Shown in pieces: positions 36,746-46,722 of a stretch of 64,000 nucleotides of DNA. Below the pieces are notes generated by a model, which searched no databases, had not been told where the DNA came from, and was given only the letters and a program-made list of their open reading frames with translations. How positions within the stretch are numbered: the first letter of the stretch is position 1; every line of letters begins with the position of its first letter. The position numbers were made by a program, and so were the translations under genes. Location of the stretch: assembly GCF_000381925.1 (NCBI RefSeq), contig NZ_KB907308.1:496001-560000 (forward strand), read 5' to 3'. This DNA comes from Nocardia sp. BMG111209. GTDB taxonomy: Bacteria; Actinomycetota; Actinomycetes; Mycobacteriales; Mycobacteriaceae.

Positions 36746-39016
36746 TCACGACTTGGCCAGGTACTCCAGACGTTCCGAGTCGACGGCGGCATGCATCATC
36801 GTGGCCAGTCCGGGGTGTGCGGTGAGACCGGGATCGGCGGCCACCACCTCGCGCGCCACATCCTGGGCGGCGGTGATGACCTCCAGATCGTCCAGCAGCG
36901 ACAGCAGACGCAGGCTGCGGGCCGTGCCGGACTGCGCCGAGCCGAGCACATCGCCCTCGCGGCGCTGCCGCAGATCCAGGATGGACAGCTCGAACCCGTC
37001 GAGGGTCCCGGCGACGGCCTCCAGCCGGGCCATGGCGGTACCCATCGCGGAGGATTCGGTGATCAGCAGGCACAGGCCGGGATGTTTCCCGCGACCGACG
37101 CGGCCGCGCAGCTGGTGCAGCTGGCTGACGCCGAAGCGGTCGGCGTCGACGATCACCATCACCGTCGCGTTCGGGACGTCCACGCCGACCTCGACGACGG
37201 TGGTGCACACCAGCACATCCACCTCACCGGCGTTGAAGGCCCGCATCACCTGGTCCTTCTCGTCGGCGGGCAGGCGGCCGTGCAGCAGGCCCACCCGCAG
37301 GCCGGCCAGCGCCCCGGCGCGCAGCGTCTCGTAGACGTCGACGGCGGCGTGCGTGGTCGGCGCCTCCTTCTCCTCCGGCGATTTACCCTTGCGGCCCTTG
37401 CCCTTTCCGCCCTCCTCCTCGCCGTCCCCGATGCGCGAGCACACCACGTACGCCTGCCGGCCGGCGTCGACCTCCTCCCGGATGCGCTCCCAGGCGCGAT
37501 CGACCCACGTCGGATGTTGTTTGGCGGGAACGACTCTGGTGCTGATCGGGGACCGGCCGCGCGGCAGCTCGGTGAGCGTCGAGGTTTCCAGGTCGCCGAG
37601 GGTGGTCATCGCGATGGTGCGCGGAATGGGGGTCGCGGTCATCACCAGCAGGTGTGGGCTGATGCCGTTCTTCGCCTTGGCGCGCAACGCATCCCGCTGT
37701 TCCACACCGAAGCGGTGCTGTTCGTCGACGATCACCATGCCGAGATCGTGGAATTCGACGTTGTCCTGGATCAGGGCGTGGGTGCCGATCACGATGCCCG
37801 CCTCGCCGGTCATGGCGTCCAGCAGCGCGGCCTTCTTCTCCTTCGCCGACATCGACCCGGTCACGAGCACGACCTTCGTGGCGTGCTCGGCGGCGCCGAG
37901 TTCCCCGCCCGCGCCGAGTTCGCCGAGCATCCCGCGCAGCGACCGATAGTGCTGTGCCGCCAGCACTTCCGTCGGCGCCAGCAGCGCGCACTGCCGGCCG
38001 GCGTCCACCACCTGCAGCATCGCGTGCAGGGCCACGATGGTCTTGCCGGAGCCGACCTCGCCCTGCAACAGGCGATGCATCGGATGCGGCCGCGACAGGT
38101 CGGCGGAGATCTCCGCGATCACCTTCCGCTGTCCCGCGGTCAGTTCGAACGGCAGCCGATGCTCGAAATCGGCTGCGATACCGTCGGTCCGGGGCGGGCA
38201 CGCGCGCGCGGTGCGGCCGCCCATCTCGTGACGCCGTTCCGCGAGCACCAGTTGCAGGGCCAGTGCCTCGTCGAAACGCAAACGCTCCCTTGCCTCCTCG
38301 ATATCGGACTTGCGGTCGGGCAGATGGATCAGCCGCAACGCGTCCGAGATCGCCAGCAGATTCCGCTCCGTGCGCAGGTCCGCCGGCAGCGGGTCGTCGA
38401 TCGGATCGAGCTGGTCGAGCACCTGCCGCACGCAGGCCAGCAGATCCCAGCTCTGCACCTTCGCGGTCGCCGGGTAGACCGGGATGTACTCCCGCTCGAA
38501 GAACGAGACATCCACGCCCTCGGCGCCTTTCGCGCTCTCGGCCAGTCCGCGCAACGCACCGCTGCCTCGCACGGCGGTGAGGTTCTCCACCGACTCCCCC
38601 GCCTCCGGCAGGATGAGATAGGACGGATGCGACAGATTCCACCGATCCGGCCGCCAGTAGTGCGCGGTCCCCGACATCATCGCCCGCACGCCCTGCTTGA
38701 CGAGGTAGTTCACCTTGTCGCCGTTGAAGAACGTGATCTCGATCGGCTTACCGGCGCCGGTGTCCAGATCCACCCGCAGCAGCCGGCCGCGCCGCTGCCG
38801 CATCGGTTTCAGCTCGGTCTTCGTGACCGTGCCGATCACCATGATGTGCGCACCCTCCTCCGGGGCCTCCTCGGCCAGCGGCTGGCCCTGCGTCGCGTAG
38901 CGCACCGGATAGTGCCGTAACAGGTCCTCGACGGTGGTCATGTCGAAGGATTCGGCCAGCTGATCGGCCGCCTTCGTACCCAGCACATGGTCGAGCCGGT
39001 CCCGCAGTGTCGCCAT
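36746..39016 (-). CDS. recG: ATP-dependent DNA helicase RecG
   Basis: The product is 756 residues from the ATG complementary to 39014-39016. An N-terminal wedge/OB domain (about 1-230) is followed by helicase motifs: Walker A LLQGEVGSGKT, the DExH box IVDEQHRFG, motif III MTATPIPRT and motif VI QLRGRVGRG. It remodels stalled forks and Holliday junctions. A Lys/Glu-rich insert (GEEEGGKGKGRKGK region, about residue 530) lies in the second helicase lobe, a place where actinobacterial RecG proteins vary. It begins 4 nt after the DAK2 gene stop, so the two are cotranscribed. Confidence 0.96.
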   Translation of the reverse strand: MATLRDRLDHVLGTKAADQLAESFDMTTVEDLLRHYPVRYATQGQPLAEEAPEEGAHIMVIGTVTKTELKPMRQRRGRLLRVDLDTGAGKPIEITFFNGDKVNYLVKQGVRAMMSGTAHYWRPDRWNLSHPSYLILPEAGESVENLTAVRGSGALRGLAESAKGAEGVDVSFFEREYIPVYPATAKVQSWDLLACVRQVLDQLDPIDDPLPADLRTERNLLAISDALRLIHLPDRKSDIEEARERLRFDEALALQLVLAERRHEMGGRTARACPPRTDGIAADFEHRLPFELTAGQRKVIAEISADLSRPHPMHRLLQGEVGSGKTIVALHAMLQVVDAGRQCALLAPTEVLAAQHYRSLRGMLGELGAGGELGAAEHATKVVLVTGSMSAKEKKAALLDAMTGEAGIVIGTHALIQDNVEFHDLGMVIVDEQHRFGVEQRDALRAKAKNGISPHLLVMTATPIPRTIAMTTLGDLETSTLTELPRGRSPISTRVVPAKQHPTWVDRAWERIREEVDAGRQAYVVCSRIGDGEEEGGKGKGRKGKSPEEKEAPTTHAAVDVYETLRAGALAGLRVGLLHGRLPADEKDQVMRAFNAGEVDVLVCTTVVEVGVDVPNATVMVIVDADRFGVSQLHQLRGRVGRGKHPGLCLLITESSAMGTAMARLEAVAGTLDGFELSILDLRQRREGDVLGSAQSGTARSLRLLSLLDDLEVITAAQDVAREVVAADPGLTAHPGLATMMHAAVDSERLEYLAKS

Positions 39017-39020
39017 CGGT

Positions 39021-41069
39021 CTATTCCACCCCGATCTGGATGAGGTCCACCGGCTGCCCCCCGTCGTAGACGACGACCTCCACACCCGGGAAGGTCGCGG
39101 TGATGTGTTCGGACAGTTCGTCACCCAGCCCGGCGGGCGAATCCACACCCACCAGCAGCGTGACCAATTCGCCGCCCAGCCCCAGCATCCGGTCGAGCAG
39201 TGTGCGCGCCGCGGCCCGAACGTCCGGATCGATGACCACCACGTCGTGCCCCACCAGCCCGAGCCCGTCCCCGCGCGCACAGGTACCCACGATGGTCAAA
39301 GCCCGTTCCGCGGCCACCCGCACCGCCCCCCAGCGCGTACCGGCGGCCGCCTCCGACATGGCGAACACGTCGTCGACCGCGGTGCGCTGCGCGTCGTGCA
39401 CGGACAGCGCCGCCAGCCCCTGCACCATCGCACCGCTGGGCAGCATCAACACCTCCCGCCGCGGCTGCGCCGGATCGGTACCCCGCGCGGCGACACTCAC
39501 CGTGACCAGTTCGTGCGCGGGCAGCGCCCCGTTGGCCAGCACCAGCACCTCGCGGTGCGGCATCGCCAGAATCGCGGTGAGCAGCGCGTCGGCGGTCACG
39601 CCGCCGTCGAGCACCACGGCCCCCGCATCCTCGAACAACTGCGCCGCCCCCGGCCCGAAGGCGACGGTCAGAATGCCCCGATCCGTCGAATCCGCCGCCA
39701 CCGCACCGGATTCCAGCCCCTCGATCCGGATGTCCCGCAACGTCCCCGCACTCAGCCCCGCCTCGACCGCCGCACCCGCGTCGGCAGTGTGCACATGCGC
39801 CGACCAGGTCCCCGACCCGTCACCGACCACCACGACGGAGTCCCCGAGCCGCGCGAGTTCCCGCCGCAACCCCGCGATGCGTTCCTCGTCCGTACCGGAC
39901 AGCACATACATCACCTCGTAGTGCGGCGCCGACCCACCGACCCCGGAAGCGTCACCGGGCACCGCGTGTTCCGGGCCCGCGTTGTCCCGCGGAATCCCCA
40001 ACTCGCGCAACGCATCACCGGTCCCACGACCATCCCCGCCGATCGCGGACTCGCGCGACGCCGCACCGTCGGCGCGATCGCCCGAACCGATCGAGCACCT
40101 GCCCGTACCCCCGCTGTCCGAAATTCCGCCGGCCGAGCGATCACCGGACCCAACGCCGGATGAGCCCGATCGATCGGCTTCGGGCCGAACCGAATTCGCG
40201 GTGACCGGACCCCCTGCGCCCACCGCGACCGGGCCGCCGACACCCCCGGCGGCCGCACCGGGCTCCCCACCGGAACTCTCACGCGATGAAGTTCCCGCAC
40301 CGAACCGCCCGCCCGGCGCACGGAAACCGGCCGTATACCGCTGCCGCTCCACCTGCTGCCCGGTCGTGACCGCGACCAGCGCGTCCAGCAGTACGAGCAG
40401 TCCACGGGCCCCCGCATCGACCACCCCCGCGGTGCGCAACACATCCAACTGAGAGGGCGTCTCCCCCAACGCTTTCGCCGCCCCGCCCGCAGCGGCCGTC
40501 GCCACCTCACCGAGCGTCGCGTCCGCAGCACATTCGGCCGCTCGCTCCGCGGCGGCATCGAGCACGGTCAGCATGGTCCCCTCGATGGGGTCGCTCAACG
40601 CCTCACGCACCAGAATTCCGGCCCGCCGCAACGCATTCCGCAACTCGTCCGCAGCGAACGAATCCCCCACCGCCGCATCCCCGAACCCCCGCAACACCTG
40701 CGAAAGAATGATCCCGGAGTTACCCCGCGCCCCGACCGTCGCCGCCCTCGCCATCGCCCCGGCCACCGCACCGACCGAGACCGCAGGCACTGCATCACCT
40801 ACGGGGACCGAAGGCACCGCGTCACCGACCGGGGTGGTAGACGCCGCATCACCGACCGACACACCCCCGTACCCCGCATCCAGCACCGCCTCCCCCGCCG
40901 CCACCGCCGTGCGCATGGTCGACAGCAGGTTCGTGCCGGTGTCGGCGTCCGGCACCGGGAACACGTTCAGGGCGTTGATCTCGTCACGGTGCCGTTCCAG
41001 CCCGTCCAGACAGAGGTGACCCCACCGCACGAGCGCCGTACCGTCGAGCGCCTCCCGGACCCCGGGCAA
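39021..41069 (-). CDS. DAK2 (DhaL)/FakA-type kinase-like protein with repeat insertions
   Basis: The product is 682 residues from a TTG (41069) with AAGGAC upstream. The DhaL domain (about 8-235) has the nucleotide/Mg motif NVFPVPDADTGTNL and ARGNSGIILSQ. A Gly/Ser/Ala-rich linker (about 250-380) leads to the C-terminal DAK-phosphatase/FakA domain (HYEVMYVLSG to the end). FakA proteins phosphorylate fatty acids bound to FakB in firmicutes; the actinobacterial partner is unclear. A 9-residue repeat (VGDAxxxxP, residues 70-100) interrupts the DhaL domain. The position before recG matches M. tuberculosis Rv2974c/Rv2973c. Confidence 0.85.
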   Translation of the reverse strand: MPGVREALDGTALVRWGHLCLDGLERHRDEINALNVFPVPDADTGTNLLSTMRTAVAAGEAVLDAGYGGVSVGDAASTTPVGDAVPSVPVGDAVPAVSVGAVAGAMARAATVGARGNSGIILSQVLRGFGDAAVGDSFAADELRNALRRAGILVREALSDPIEGTMLTVLDAAAERAAECAADATLGEVATAAAGGAAKALGETPSQLDVLRTAGVVDAGARGLLVLLDALVAVTTGQQVERQRYTAGFRAPGGRFGAGTSSRESSGGEPGAAAGGVGGPVAVGAGGPVTANSVRPEADRSGSSGVGSGDRSAGGISDSGGTGRCSIGSGDRADGAASRESAIGGDGRGTGDALRELGIPRDNAGPEHAVPGDASGVGGSAPHYEVMYVLSGTDEERIAGLRRELARLGDSVVVVGDGSGTWSAHVHTADAGAAVEAGLSAGTLRDIRIEGLESGAVAADSTDRGILTVAFGPGAAQLFEDAGAVVLDGGVTADALLTAILAMPHREVLVLANGALPAHELVTVSVAARGTDPAQPRREVLMLPSGAMVQGLAALSVHDAQRTAVDDVFAMSEAAAGTRWGAVRVAAERALTIVGTCARGDGLGLVGHDVVVIDPDVRAAARTLLDRMLGLGGELVTLLVGVDSPAGLGDELSEHITATFPGVEVVVYDGGQPVDLIQIGVE

Positions 41070-41414
41070 CCGTCACCGTCCTTCCAGTCGCTGGGCAGGT
41101 TCCGCTCCTGCACTCGCACCGAGCCATAGTTCCCCGCCAGAGTAGTCGCCCACCCCGACACCGTCGGGACACGCCGGGAGCACAGCGAGCCGGTGAACAC
41201 CCCCGGCCGGCCGAAACCGCAGGTCGGGAGGCGATTGGACAGCGGAGACGGCCGACCGCTACCCTTGCAGGGTTGCCTGACGCGACCATGTTCTTTCCTG
41301 GCGGAGAGCGGTCGCGGGTGCCGGTGGTTTCGTCGGCGGGCATTGACGATAAGGTTTCCGGACAGGCTGTCGGTTACGACAGCGGTCCCCCATGACATGA
41401 AGGAGCTCGCGACT
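41070..41414. other. Divergent intergenic region, DAK2 gene and rpmB
   Basis: About 345 bp carrying promoters for the DAK2-recG operon and for rpmB. TTGACG at 41343-41348, then ATAAGGTTT, is the clearest promoter-like string for rpmB. No other gene or hairpin stands out. Confidence 0.4.
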
Positions 41415-41606
41415 ATGGCTGCCGTCTGCGACGTCTGCGGCAAGGGCCCCGGCTTCGGTAAGTCGGTTTCGCACTCGCACCGGCGCACCAACCGTCGCTG
41501 GAACCCGAACATCCAGACCGTTCGTGCACAGGTCGCGCCGGGTAACACCCGCCGCACCAACGTCTGCACCTCCTGCCTGAAGGCCGGCAAGGTCGTTCGG
41601 GGCTGA
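41415..41606 (+). CDS. rpmB: 50S ribosomal protein L28 (zinc type)
   Basis: The product is 63 residues with AAGGAG 10 nt before the ATG. Two CxxC pairs ([11 protein letters not shown] and CTSCLKAGK) form the zinc ribbon. L28 residues [16 protein letters not shown] are typical. Zinc-containing L28 here and L32 at 24924 indicate these are the zinc-replete ribosomal forms. Confidence 0.97.
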   Translation: MAAVCDVCGKGPGFGKSVSHSHRRTNRRWNPNIQTVRAQVAPGNTRRTNVCTSCLKAGKVVRG

Positions 41607-41663
41607 GTGCCCGCAGGCCGGACGGTCGCGGTGACGCGCTGATCCGGCCGAACAGACATTTCC

Positions 41664-41710
41664 ACGACGCCCCGGCGCATCCCTCACGGGTGTGACCGGG
41701 GCTTCGTCGT
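41664..41710 (+). terminator. Hairpin after rpmB
   Basis: The arm ACGAC-GCCCCGG (41664-41675) pairs with CCGGGGC (41696-41702) plus CGTCGT, with a small bulge. It lies about 60 nt after the rpmB stop and just before the GNAT gene, whose ATG follows 19 nt later. Confidence 0.6.
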
Positions 41711-41728
41711 CACTGTGACGGGGGAAAT

Positions 41729-42247
41729 ATGACCGGCCCGACCTGGCGCCTCGTTCCACTCACCCCCGCGACGGCGACCCGCGAGCTCATATCCGGCCTC
41801 GCCGAATGCCACATCGCCAGCTGGCGCGAGTCCCATCGGGATCTGGTCCCGGCGCACGTCCTGGCCGCCTTCGACCTCGACCGCCGCGCCGAACAATGGG
41901 AACGCCGCCTGTCCGGCCCCGGATCGACGGTCGCCGCGGTGATCGGCACGGCCACCGTCATCGGATTCGCCGACACGGGCCCGGCCCGCGACGACCCGCC
42001 CGCCGCACCGGTGGAACTGCGCGCCCTGTACGTACGCGCCGCATTCCACGGTGCTGGCGTCGCCCACGATCTGATCCGCGCGGTCCTCGATCCCCACACC
42101 GATACCTCGCTGTGGGTGTTCGAGGAGAACCCGCGCGCCCAGACCTTCTACCGCAAATACGAATTCGAATTCGACGGAGCCCGCGGGGTCGAGGACTTCA
42201 CCCTCGCCCCGCAGGTCCGCATGGTACGGCTCAGTTCGAGCCGTTGA
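41729..42247 (+). CDS. GNAT-family N-acetyltransferase
   Basis: The product is 172 residues, with GGGG 4 nt before the ATG. The GNAT acetyl-CoA region reads ELRALYVRAAFHGAGVAHDL, in which the usual Gly-x-Gly/Ala loop is GAGVA; the C-terminal part has WVFEENPRAQTFYRKYEFEFDG. Close relatives act on amines of small molecules or proteins, but the substrate cannot be read here. It follows the rpmB terminator, so it probably has its own promoter within that hairpin region. Confidence 0.85.
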   Translation: MTGPTWRLVPLTPATATRELISGLAECHIASWRESHRDLVPAHVLAAFDLDRRAEQWERRLSGPGSTVAAVIGTATVIGFADTGPARDDPPAAPVELRALYVRAAFHGAGVAHDLIRAVLDPHTDTSLWVFEENPRAQTFYRKYEFEFDGARGVEDFTLAPQVRMVRLSSSR

Positions 42248-42500
42248 TGCAGTCCAGACCGCCTGCGGCACTGACACTCTGGAACAGGCACACGAACCGC
42301 GACGTGACACCCGACGAGATCGAGGACGACCCCGTCTGCGGGTCGTACAACGCCACCACCGGGGCCGCCTCGGACTCCGTGGTGTCCTGAGTGGCCGGTG
42401 TCAACGGCACCGGTGCTGCTCCTGCCACCGCGGGGGTGCCGAGGATGGCCGCTCCGGCAGCGACGCTGAGCACGGCTGTCCGCACGGACTTGATCTGCAT
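42231..42500 (-). CDS. Small secreted protein of unknown function
   Basis: The product is 89 residues from the ATG at 42500, behind AGGAG; an ATG at 42533 is possible but weaker. A signal peptide (MQIKSVRTAVLSVAAGAAIL) ends in AGA before APVPLTP, so cleavage near residue 29 is likely. The mature protein is about 60 residues with two cysteines (FVCLFQ and LDCING), perhaps one disulfide. I do not recognise the family. Its 3' end overlaps the convergent GNAT gene by 17 nt. Confidence 0.7.
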   Translation of the reverse strand: MQIKSVRTAVLSVAAGAAILGTPAVAGAAPVPLTPATQDTTESEAAPVVALYDPQTGSSSISSGVTSRFVCLFQSVSAAGGLDCINGSN

Positions 42501-42537
42501 GCATCTACTCCTGACTCGCTCGAACCTCTTCACCCCG

Positions 42538-43215
42538 TCACGGCAAACGCCAATCGACCGGGGCGGCCCCCAATGTACCGAGCAACTCGTTGGTACGGGA
42601 GAACGGCCTCGATCCGAAAAACCCGCGAGACGCGGACAACGGTGACGGATGGGCGGATTCGAGGTAGGGAACGGAGCCCAGCATCGGCTTCAATGTCGAA
42701 GCGTCACGGCCCCACAGAATTGCGACCATCGGCTGGTCACGGGCCACCAATGCGCGAATCGCCTGCTCCGTCACCGCCTCCCAGCCCTTGCCCCGATGCG
42801 AGGCCGGCTGGCCCGGTTGCACCGTGAGGACCCGATTCAGCAGCAGCACACCCTGATCCGACCACGGCGACAGATCACCGCAGGTAGGGGTCGGAAATCC
42901 GAGATCCTTGGAATATTCCGAGAATATGTTGGCAAGACTCCGTGGCACCGGCGAAACCTCGGGCGCGACCGAGAAACTCAGACCCATCGCATGCCCCGGC
43001 GTGGGGTACGGATCCTGGCCGACGATCAGCACACGCACCTTGTCGAACGGCCGCTGGAAAGCCCGCAGTACGTTGTCCCCCTTGGGGAAATAGCCGCGTC
43101 CGGCCGCGTTCTCGGCGCGTAAGAACTCTCCCATCTCGGCAACGCGGTCGGCCACCGGCGTCAACGCCTCGGCCCAGCCCGTATCGATGATTTCCGGCAG
43201 TGGTTTTACGCCCAT
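42538..43215 (-). CDS. ung: Uracil-DNA glycosylase
   Basis: The product is 225 residues. The catalytic water-activating motif [13 protein letters not shown] contains the essential Asp and the second motif [18 protein letters not shown] the essential His. It removes uracil from DNA. Ung and thiL are neighbours in the same order in M. tuberculosis (Rv2976c/Rv2977c). It begins 39 nt after the thiL stop. Confidence 0.97.
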   Translation of the reverse strand: MGVKPLPEIIDTGWAEALTPVADRVAEMGEFLRAENAAGRGYFPKGDNVLRAFQRPFDKVRVLIVGQDPYPTPGHAMGLSFSVAPEVSPVPRSLANIFSEYSKDLGFPTPTCGDLSPWSDQGVLLLNRVLTVQPGQPASHRGKGWEAVTEQAIRALVARDQPMVAILWGRDASTLKPMLGSVPYLESAHPSPLSASRGFFGSRPFSRTNELLGTLGAAPVDWRLP

Positions 43216-43254
43216 GAGCGCACAACATATCGTGGCCCGCGATCGCCTGCCGGA

Positions 43255-44274
43255 TCACCCCGACGTGAACGACTCCCAGCCGGTGGAACCGGCCCGGCGG
43301 ACCCCGTCGACGGTGATCCCGGACCCGGTCCCGACCCGCCCCACGGCGACCCAGCCCGGCGGAAGATCAAGCCCCGCACGGAATGTGGCGGCGAAGCCGT
43401 GATCCTCTCCGCCGGTGAGCGCCCAGTCCAGCGGATCGGCGCCGAGTGCCCGCGCCGCCGGCTCCAGCGCCGGATCCACCAGCACCCGGGAGTCGAGATC
43501 GATGGCGACACCGGAGGATTCGGCGATATGCCCCAGATCCGCGAGCAGACCGTCGGAGACGTCGGTGAGCGCGGAGATCTCCGCGACCGCGGGCAGACCC
43601 AGCACCGCCTGGTACGGTGGACGCGGAACCCGATGCGCGGCAACAACTTCCGCGAACAGCTCCCGATCGGCGCCGGCGGCCAGCACGGCCAGCCCGGCCG
43701 CCGACCACCCCAGCCGCCCCGCCACCGCGACGACATCACCGGATCGCGCCCCCGACCGCAGCACCGGCGGCCGCAGCAGCGGATCGCCGAAGGCAGTGAC
43801 CGAGACCACCAGCAGCGGACTGCGCACCACATCGCCGCCCGCGATCGACCCGCCCGCCCGCGCCGCCTCGGCCCACATCCCGTCGACCAGCCCGTCCACC
43901 AGCCGCACCGGGGTGTCCGCCGGACAGCCCAGCGCGACGACGAACGCGCTCGGCCGCGCACTCATCGCGACCACGTCGGCGGCGTTCTGCGCGATCGCCT
44001 TGGCGCCGATATCGGCGGGGTCCGACCAGTCCAGCCGGAAATGCCGGTCCTGCACCAGCATGTCGGTGGTGACGACGTAGCGCCCGGCCGGCGCCGCCAC
44101 GATCGCCGCGTCGTCCCCGGGCCCGAGCAACACCCCCGGGGCCTGGATCCGACCGGCGTTCATGCGCGCGATGAGCGCGAACTCCCCGAGCTCGCGTACC
44201 GTACGCGGGCTGCTGTCCGTGATGACGAGCTCCTCTCCTGCCCCGGTCCCCTCCCGGGGCCGAGTCGACCGCAC
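43255..44274 (-). CDS. thiL: Thiamine-monophosphate kinase
   Basis: The product is 339 residues from the GTG complementary to 44272-44274, the first reasonable start before the conserved TVRELGEFALIARM; the exact start is uncertain. It phosphorylates thiamine monophosphate to the pyrophosphate with ATP. Visible motifs: VLLGPGDDAAIV, TTDMLVQDRHFRLDW, QNAADVVAMSARP, IDVSDGL-type (here LTDVSDGLLADLGHI) and TGGEDHGFAATF. The divergent DUF3515 gene starts 153 nt upstream. Confidence 0.93.
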   Translation of the reverse strand: MRSTRPREGTGAGEELVITDSSPRTVRELGEFALIARMNAGRIQAPGVLLGPGDDAAIVAAPAGRYVVTTDMLVQDRHFRLDWSDPADIGAKAIAQNAADVVAMSARPSAFVVALGCPADTPVRLVDGLVDGMWAEAARAGGSIAGGDVVRSPLLVVSVTAFGDPLLRPPVLRSGARSGDVVAVAGRLGWSAAGLAVLAAGADRELFAEVVAAHRVPRPPYQAVLGLPAVAEISALTDVSDGLLADLGHIAESSGVAIDLDSRVLVDPALEPAARALGADPLDWALTGGEDHGFAATFRAGLDLPPGWVAVGRVGTGSGITVDGVRRAGSTGWESFTSG

Positions 44275-44426
44275 GACGCTACCGTGACCGCCACCGCCGA
44301 ACCCCCACCGCACGGGCACGCGCGCGATCGTGACGGACCCGTTCGCTACCCTCGGACCCGGAAATCCACACGATCCGCGCCGGACACCGCCCGCGCGGCC
44401 CGGCGCGAGCGGAGACGAACCACCGG

Positions 44427-45188
44427 ATGAGCAGCGAGACGGAGCAGCCGACCCCCGAGCCCCGGCCGACCCCGGCCGACGCGGCCGAATCCGGCGTCTC
44501 CCCCACCGCGGTCCCCGAGACCGCCGCCGCTCCCGAGCAGCCCGGGACCGACGCGGACGGTGCAATCGCCACTCCGGACACCGCAGCCTCGGCCACCACT
44601 CCGGACACAGCCTCGGCCGCCACTGGGGACACGACCCCGGCCGCATCACCGCACCGCGCGTCCCCCGCCCTGATCGCCACCGCGATCGCCCTCCCGGTCG
44701 CCCTGATCGCCGGGGTGCTGGTGCTGGCCGTGCTGGCGCGGCAGAATCCGGCGCGCGGACCGCTCGCCCTGGGCTCGGTATCGGCCCCCGCGGCGACCGG
44801 CCCCGCGTGTACCGCTCTGCTGCCCGCGCTGCCCGCCACGATCGGCGACTACCACCACGCCGACCTCGCCGACCCCGCCCCGCCCGCCACGGCGGCGTGG
44901 CAGTCCGCCGACGCGGGCGATCCGATCGTGCTGCGCTGCGGCCTGGACCGACCGCAGGAATTCGACAAGGCGGCCGCCCTGCAGGTGGTCGACGGCGTCA
45001 ACTGGTTCGCGCTGCGCGATCCGGCCGCCAACACGTCCTCGGGCACGTACTTCGCCGTCGACCGCGGCACCTACATCGCCCTGACGCTGCCGGACCACGC
45101 CGGACCGACGCCGCTGCAGGAGATTTCGGACACGATCGCCAAGGTGTTGCCGGCCCGCCCGATCGACCCGGGCCCGCTGCCGAACTGA
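44427..45188 (+). CDS. DUF3515 membrane-anchored secreted protein
   Basis: The product is 253 residues. The first 80 residues are Pro/Ala/Thr-rich and likely disordered in the cytoplasm. A membrane segment spans about 81-104 (LIATAIALPVALIAGVLVLA). The outer DUF3515 domain includes CTALLPALPATIGDY and a second Cys in IVLRCGLDRPQEF. The family occurs next to ddl and thiL in mycolic-acid actinobacteria (Rv2980 in M. tuberculosis) and has no established function. It is convergent with the small membrane protein gene next to ddl. Confidence 0.82.
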   Translation: MSSETEQPTPEPRPTPADAAESGVSPTAVPETAAAPEQPGTDADGAIATPDTAASATTPDTASAATGDTTPAASPHRASPALIATAIALPVALIAGVLVLAVLARQNPARGPLALGSVSAPAATGPACTALLPALPATIGDYHHADLADPAPPATAAWQSADAGDPIVLRCGLDRPQEFDKAAALQVVDGVNWFALRDPAANTSSGTYFAVDRGTYIALTLPDHAGPTPLQEISDTIAKVLPARPIDPGPLPN

Positions 45189-45191
45189 CCG

Positions 45192-45479
45192 TCAGAGCGG
45201 GCGCAGCCGCACCCGGCCGGCGCGCAGATCGATCTCCGGACCACCCGGGGTTCCGTCGCCCGGATTCTCCCGATGCATGAGCACGGCCTGCCGCTGCTCG
45301 AACTCGTACCGCTTGCCGGAGTTGAACATCGCGTCGAACTGCTCGAATCCGATCGCGGAGGCGTCCCGTCCGCCCTGCTCACGCATCCACGGCAGCGCCG
45401 CGCGGCCGGTCACCTTGCGATAGGCGATCTCCGCGCACGACACCGCGATGATCAGCAGCGCCAGACCGGGAATCGTCAT
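45192..45479 (-). CDS. Small membrane protein (DUF6191-like)
   Basis: The product is 95 residues from the ATG complementary to 45477-45479 (a GTG four codons upstream is possible). It has one N-terminal membrane segment (about 2-20) and a cytoplasmic part with GFEQFDAMFNSGKRYEFEQRQAVLM. That tail resembles the DUF6191 family of short actinobacterial proteins of unknown role. It lies 49 nt downstream of ddl on the same strand and may be cotranscribed with it. Confidence 0.75.
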   Translation of the reverse strand: MTIPGLALLIIAVSCAEIAYRKVTGRAALPWMREQGGRDASAIGFEQFDAMFNSGKRYEFEQRQAVLMHRENPGDGTPGGPEIDLRAGRVRLRPL

Positions 45480-45528
45480 CGCTACCACCACCGGACCGAG
45501 GCTACCCGCGATCCGGCTCCCGCGACGA

Positions 45529-46641
45529 TCAGCGCAGGCCGGTGCCCCGGGCCAGCGCGGTATCGATCAGGGTGGTGACCAGAGCGCGGTTGTCGATGCC
45601 GGTCGCCTCCCACATCCGCGGGTACTGCGAGATCGAGGTGAAGCCCGGCATGGTGTTGATCTCGTTGAGGACCGGGCCGGATTCGGTGACGAAGAAGTCG
45701 ACCCGGGCCAGCCCCTGGCAGTCCAGCGCACGGAACGCGTGCACGGCCAGCTCGCGGATCTGCTCGGTCAGGTCGTCGTCGAGTTTGGCGGGGATGTCGA
45801 ATTCGCAGACGTCGTCCAGATATTTGGTCTCGAAGTCGTAGAAGGCCGGGGCCGCACCGGGATCGGTATCCGCCTCGGGCATCCGGATCTCGGAGATCAT
45901 GCTGGCCTCGACCCGCCCGTCCGGGAATTCCAGTACGCCGCACTCCACCTCGCGGCCCACGATCGCCGCCTCCACGATCACCTTCGGATCGTGCCGGCGC
46001 GCCTCGGCGAGCGCGGCGTCGAAGGCGGCCCAGTCGTCCACCTTGGTGATACCGATCGAGGACCCGCCGCGCGCCGGCTTCACGAACACCGGGAGCCCCA
46101 GCCGCCGCCGGTCCGCCTCGGCGAGCGTGGCGACGCCGGGTCGCAGCACCACGTAGTCGCCGATCGGCAGCCCCTCGCAGGCCAGCAGCTTCTTCATGAA
46201 CTCCTTGTCCATCCCGGCCGCGCTGGCCAGCACACCGGGACCGACATAGGGCACCCCCGCGAGTTCCAGCAGCCCCTGCAGCGTGCCGTCCTCCCCGTAG
46301 GGGCCGTGCAGCACCGGGAACACCACGTCGACCGCGCCGAGCCCGGCCGCGTCGAATCCGTCCAGCGGTACCAGCGCGGCGCCGGACCCACCGGGGTCGG
46401 CGGTCAGCGCGAGTTCGGTGCCGGTGTGGTCGACCGACGGCAGGCTGCGCTCGGCGATGACCAGCTCGCGCGGGTCCGACCCGCTGAGCACCCAGGCGCC
46501 GTCGCGGGTGATGCCGATCTGCACCACGTCGAAGCGTTCCGGGTCCAGGCTGCGCAGCACATTGCCCGCCGACACGCACGACACCGTGTGCTCGCTGCTA
46601 CGACCGCCGAACACCACGGCAACCCGGATCCGCTGACTCAT
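45529..46641 (-). CDS. ddl: D-alanine--D-alanine ligase
   Basis: The product is a 370-residue ATP-grasp enzyme joining two D-alanines for peptidoglycan. Motifs: [50 protein letters not shown] and the C-terminal [16 protein letters not shown]. Conservation of the Tyr/Ser pattern agrees with D-Ala-D-Ala rather than D-Lac specificity. It lies downstream of gpsA, as in M. tuberculosis (ddlA/gpdA2). Confidence 0.96.
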   Translation of the reverse strand: MSQRIRVAVVFGGRSSEHTVSCVSAGNVLRSLDPERFDVVQIGITRDGAWVLSGSDPRELVIAERSLPSVDHTGTELALTADPGGSGAALVPLDGFDAAGLGAVDVVFPVLHGPYGEDGTLQGLLELAGVPYVGPGVLASAAGMDKEFMKKLLACEGLPIGDYVVLRPGVATLAEADRRRLGLPVFVKPARGGSSIGITKVDDWAAFDAALAEARRHDPKVIVEAAIVGREVECGVLEFPDGRVEASMISEIRMPEADTDPGAAPAFYDFETKYLDDVCEFDIPAKLDDDLTEQIRELAVHAFRALDCQGLARVDFFVTESGPVLNEINTMPGFTSISQYPRMWEATGIDNRALVTTLIDTALARGTGLR

Positions 46642-46722
46642 GCCCAAACCGTACCCGGAGTTCAGGTCACCGAATCAGCCGTGGCGCGCCGAACGTCGCA
46701 TTCGCGCCCGATCCGGTATGGG

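Noticed and set aside
36554..38920. Long frame opposite recG
   Set aside because: A shadow of recG; no ribosome site or known domain.
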